Part shown: piece by piece, positions 63,462 through 64,000 of the stretch
Position numbering within the stretch: position 1 is the first letter of the stretch
Layout: each line of letters begins with the position of its first letter
Assembly: GCA_965221505.1 (NCBI GenBank)
Contig: CBDCSI010000001.1
Location: forward strand, 1,736,001-1,800,000
DNA length: 64,000 bases
DNA from: CAZPXZ01 sp965221505
GTDB lineage: Bacteria; Pseudomonadota; Alphaproteobacteria; Rhodobacterales; CAZPXZ01
Direction of reading: 5' to 3'
Translations under genes and position numbers: made by a program
Notes under the pieces: model-generated
The model's database searches: none
Told to the model about the DNA's origin: nothing
The model's input: the letters and a program-made list of their open reading frames with translations, nothing else

Positions 63462-64000
63462 ATGACCGGCTACGACGTCGACGCCGTTCGCGCGCAATTC
63501 CCGATCCTCGCCCGCACGGTCTACGGACGTCCCCTCGCATATCTCGACAACGGCGCCTCGGCGCAGAAGCCGCTCGCGGTGATCGATACGGTGGACCGCG
63601 TCTACCGAAACGAATACGCGAACGTTCACCGCGGGTTGCATTTCCTGTCCAACCGCGCGACGGAGGCGTACGAGGGCGTGCGCGGCAAGATCGCCCGGTT
63701 CCTGGGCGCGAGGGACGAGACAGAGATCGTCTACGTGCGCAGCACGACGGAAGCGATCAACCTCGTCGCTTCGTCCTATCTGGCGCCGAGACTCCGCGAG
63801 GGAGACGAGATCGTCCTCTCGGTGCTGGAACACCACGCCAATATCGTTCCGTGGCATTTTCTGCGCGAACGCCAGGGCGCGGTGCTGAAATGGGTGGACA
63901 TGCGGGAAGACGGGAGCCTGGATCCCGAAGCGGTCGAGAACGCGGTCGGCGAGCGGACGCGGCTCGTCGCGCTCACGCACATGTCAAATGTGCTGGGCAC
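63462..64000 (+). CDS. sufS: Cysteine desulfurase SufS (cut by window end)
   Basis: The first 179 residues of a SufS-type (group II) cysteine desulfurase are present. They include FPILARTVYGRPLAYLDNGA, ASAQKP, NEYANVHRGLHFLSNRAT, FVRSTTE-like VYVRSTTEAINLVA, and VLEHHANIVPWHFL with the PLP-stacking His. The PLP lysine and catalytic cysteine lie beyond the window. ATG at 63462 follows the Yip1 stop by 3 bp. It supplies sulfur to SufBCD, normally with SufE or SufU. Confidence 0.95.
   Translation, partial: MTGYDVDAVRAQFPILARTVYGRPLAYLDNGASAQKPLAVIDTVDRVYRNEYANVHRGLHFLSNRATEAYEGVRGKIARFLGARDETEIVYVRSTTEAINLVASSYLAPRLREGDEIVLSVLEHHANIVPWHFLRERQGAVLKWVDMREDGSLDPEAVENAVGERTRLVALTHMSNVLG

Overview
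This is a GC-rich bacterial chromosome segment, most likely from an alphaproteobacterium. The evidence is gene order and family type. These include rplU-rpmA-obgE-proB-proA, the xerD/small membrane protein/aroK-aroB neighbourhood, a ketosynthase/fabI/pdxH cluster, divergent tyrS-anmK, and a suf operon that starts with an IscR-type regulator and carries a perfect Irr box. I see no rRNA, tRNA or CRISPR array. Several gene-free spacers are long and GC-rich.

Left part (1-20 kb) is catabolic. A tight five-gene operon (586-5158, hpaF-E-D-G-H) covers ring cleavage of homoprotocatechuate (3,4-dihydroxyphenylacetate) down to the hydratase step; the hydroxylase (HpaBC) and aldolase (HpaI) are not here. 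A second operon (6357-11578) carries homogentisate 1,2-dioxygenase, a fumarylacetoacetate hydrolase, an MBL-fold protein, a FAD monooxygenase and its 69-aa DUF2783 partner, so it probably feeds hydroxyphenylacetates or tyrosine through homogentisate. A DhaK-DhaL-MtnA cassette follows (13091-15875). A compact purine-ring cluster (16010-24024: uraD, ridA, puuE, alc, allA, puuD, uraH) encodes every step from urate to glyoxylate and urea. It is interrupted at 20.0-22.5 kb by a structured intergenic element and a full-length Rpn/PD-(D/E)XK gene. A stand-alone copy of the Rpn C-terminal domain lies 15 kb away (5484-5906).

A small AT-richer island (24055-26676) carries an ArdC-like antirestriction protein, a 47-aa basic protein with a good promoter, a TrbM-like secreted protein and an unknown secreted protein. 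It looks plasmid- or ICE-derived.

The centre (26.9-50.7 kb) is housekeeping: ribosomal proteins L21/L27, Obg, proline synthesis (proBA), an LpxD acyltransferase, a ketosynthase, FabI, PdxH, a CorC/HlyC-type protein, XerD, a secreted unknown, a 55-aa membrane protein, AroK-AroB, a radical SAM protein, a STAS protein, a large AsmA/YhdP-like envelope protein, TyrS and AnmK.

The right part has a 1433-aa surface protein with seven fibronectin type III repeats and a C-terminal autotransporter-like barrel (51315-55616). It is followed by an alpha/beta hydrolase divergent from the suf operon (iscR, cysteine desulfurase, sufB, sufC, sufD, two Yip1-like membrane proteins, sufS cut by the window end). 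The suf promoter has a -35/-10 pair whose spacer is largely occupied by a 17-bp palindrome matching the Irr/ICE consensus.
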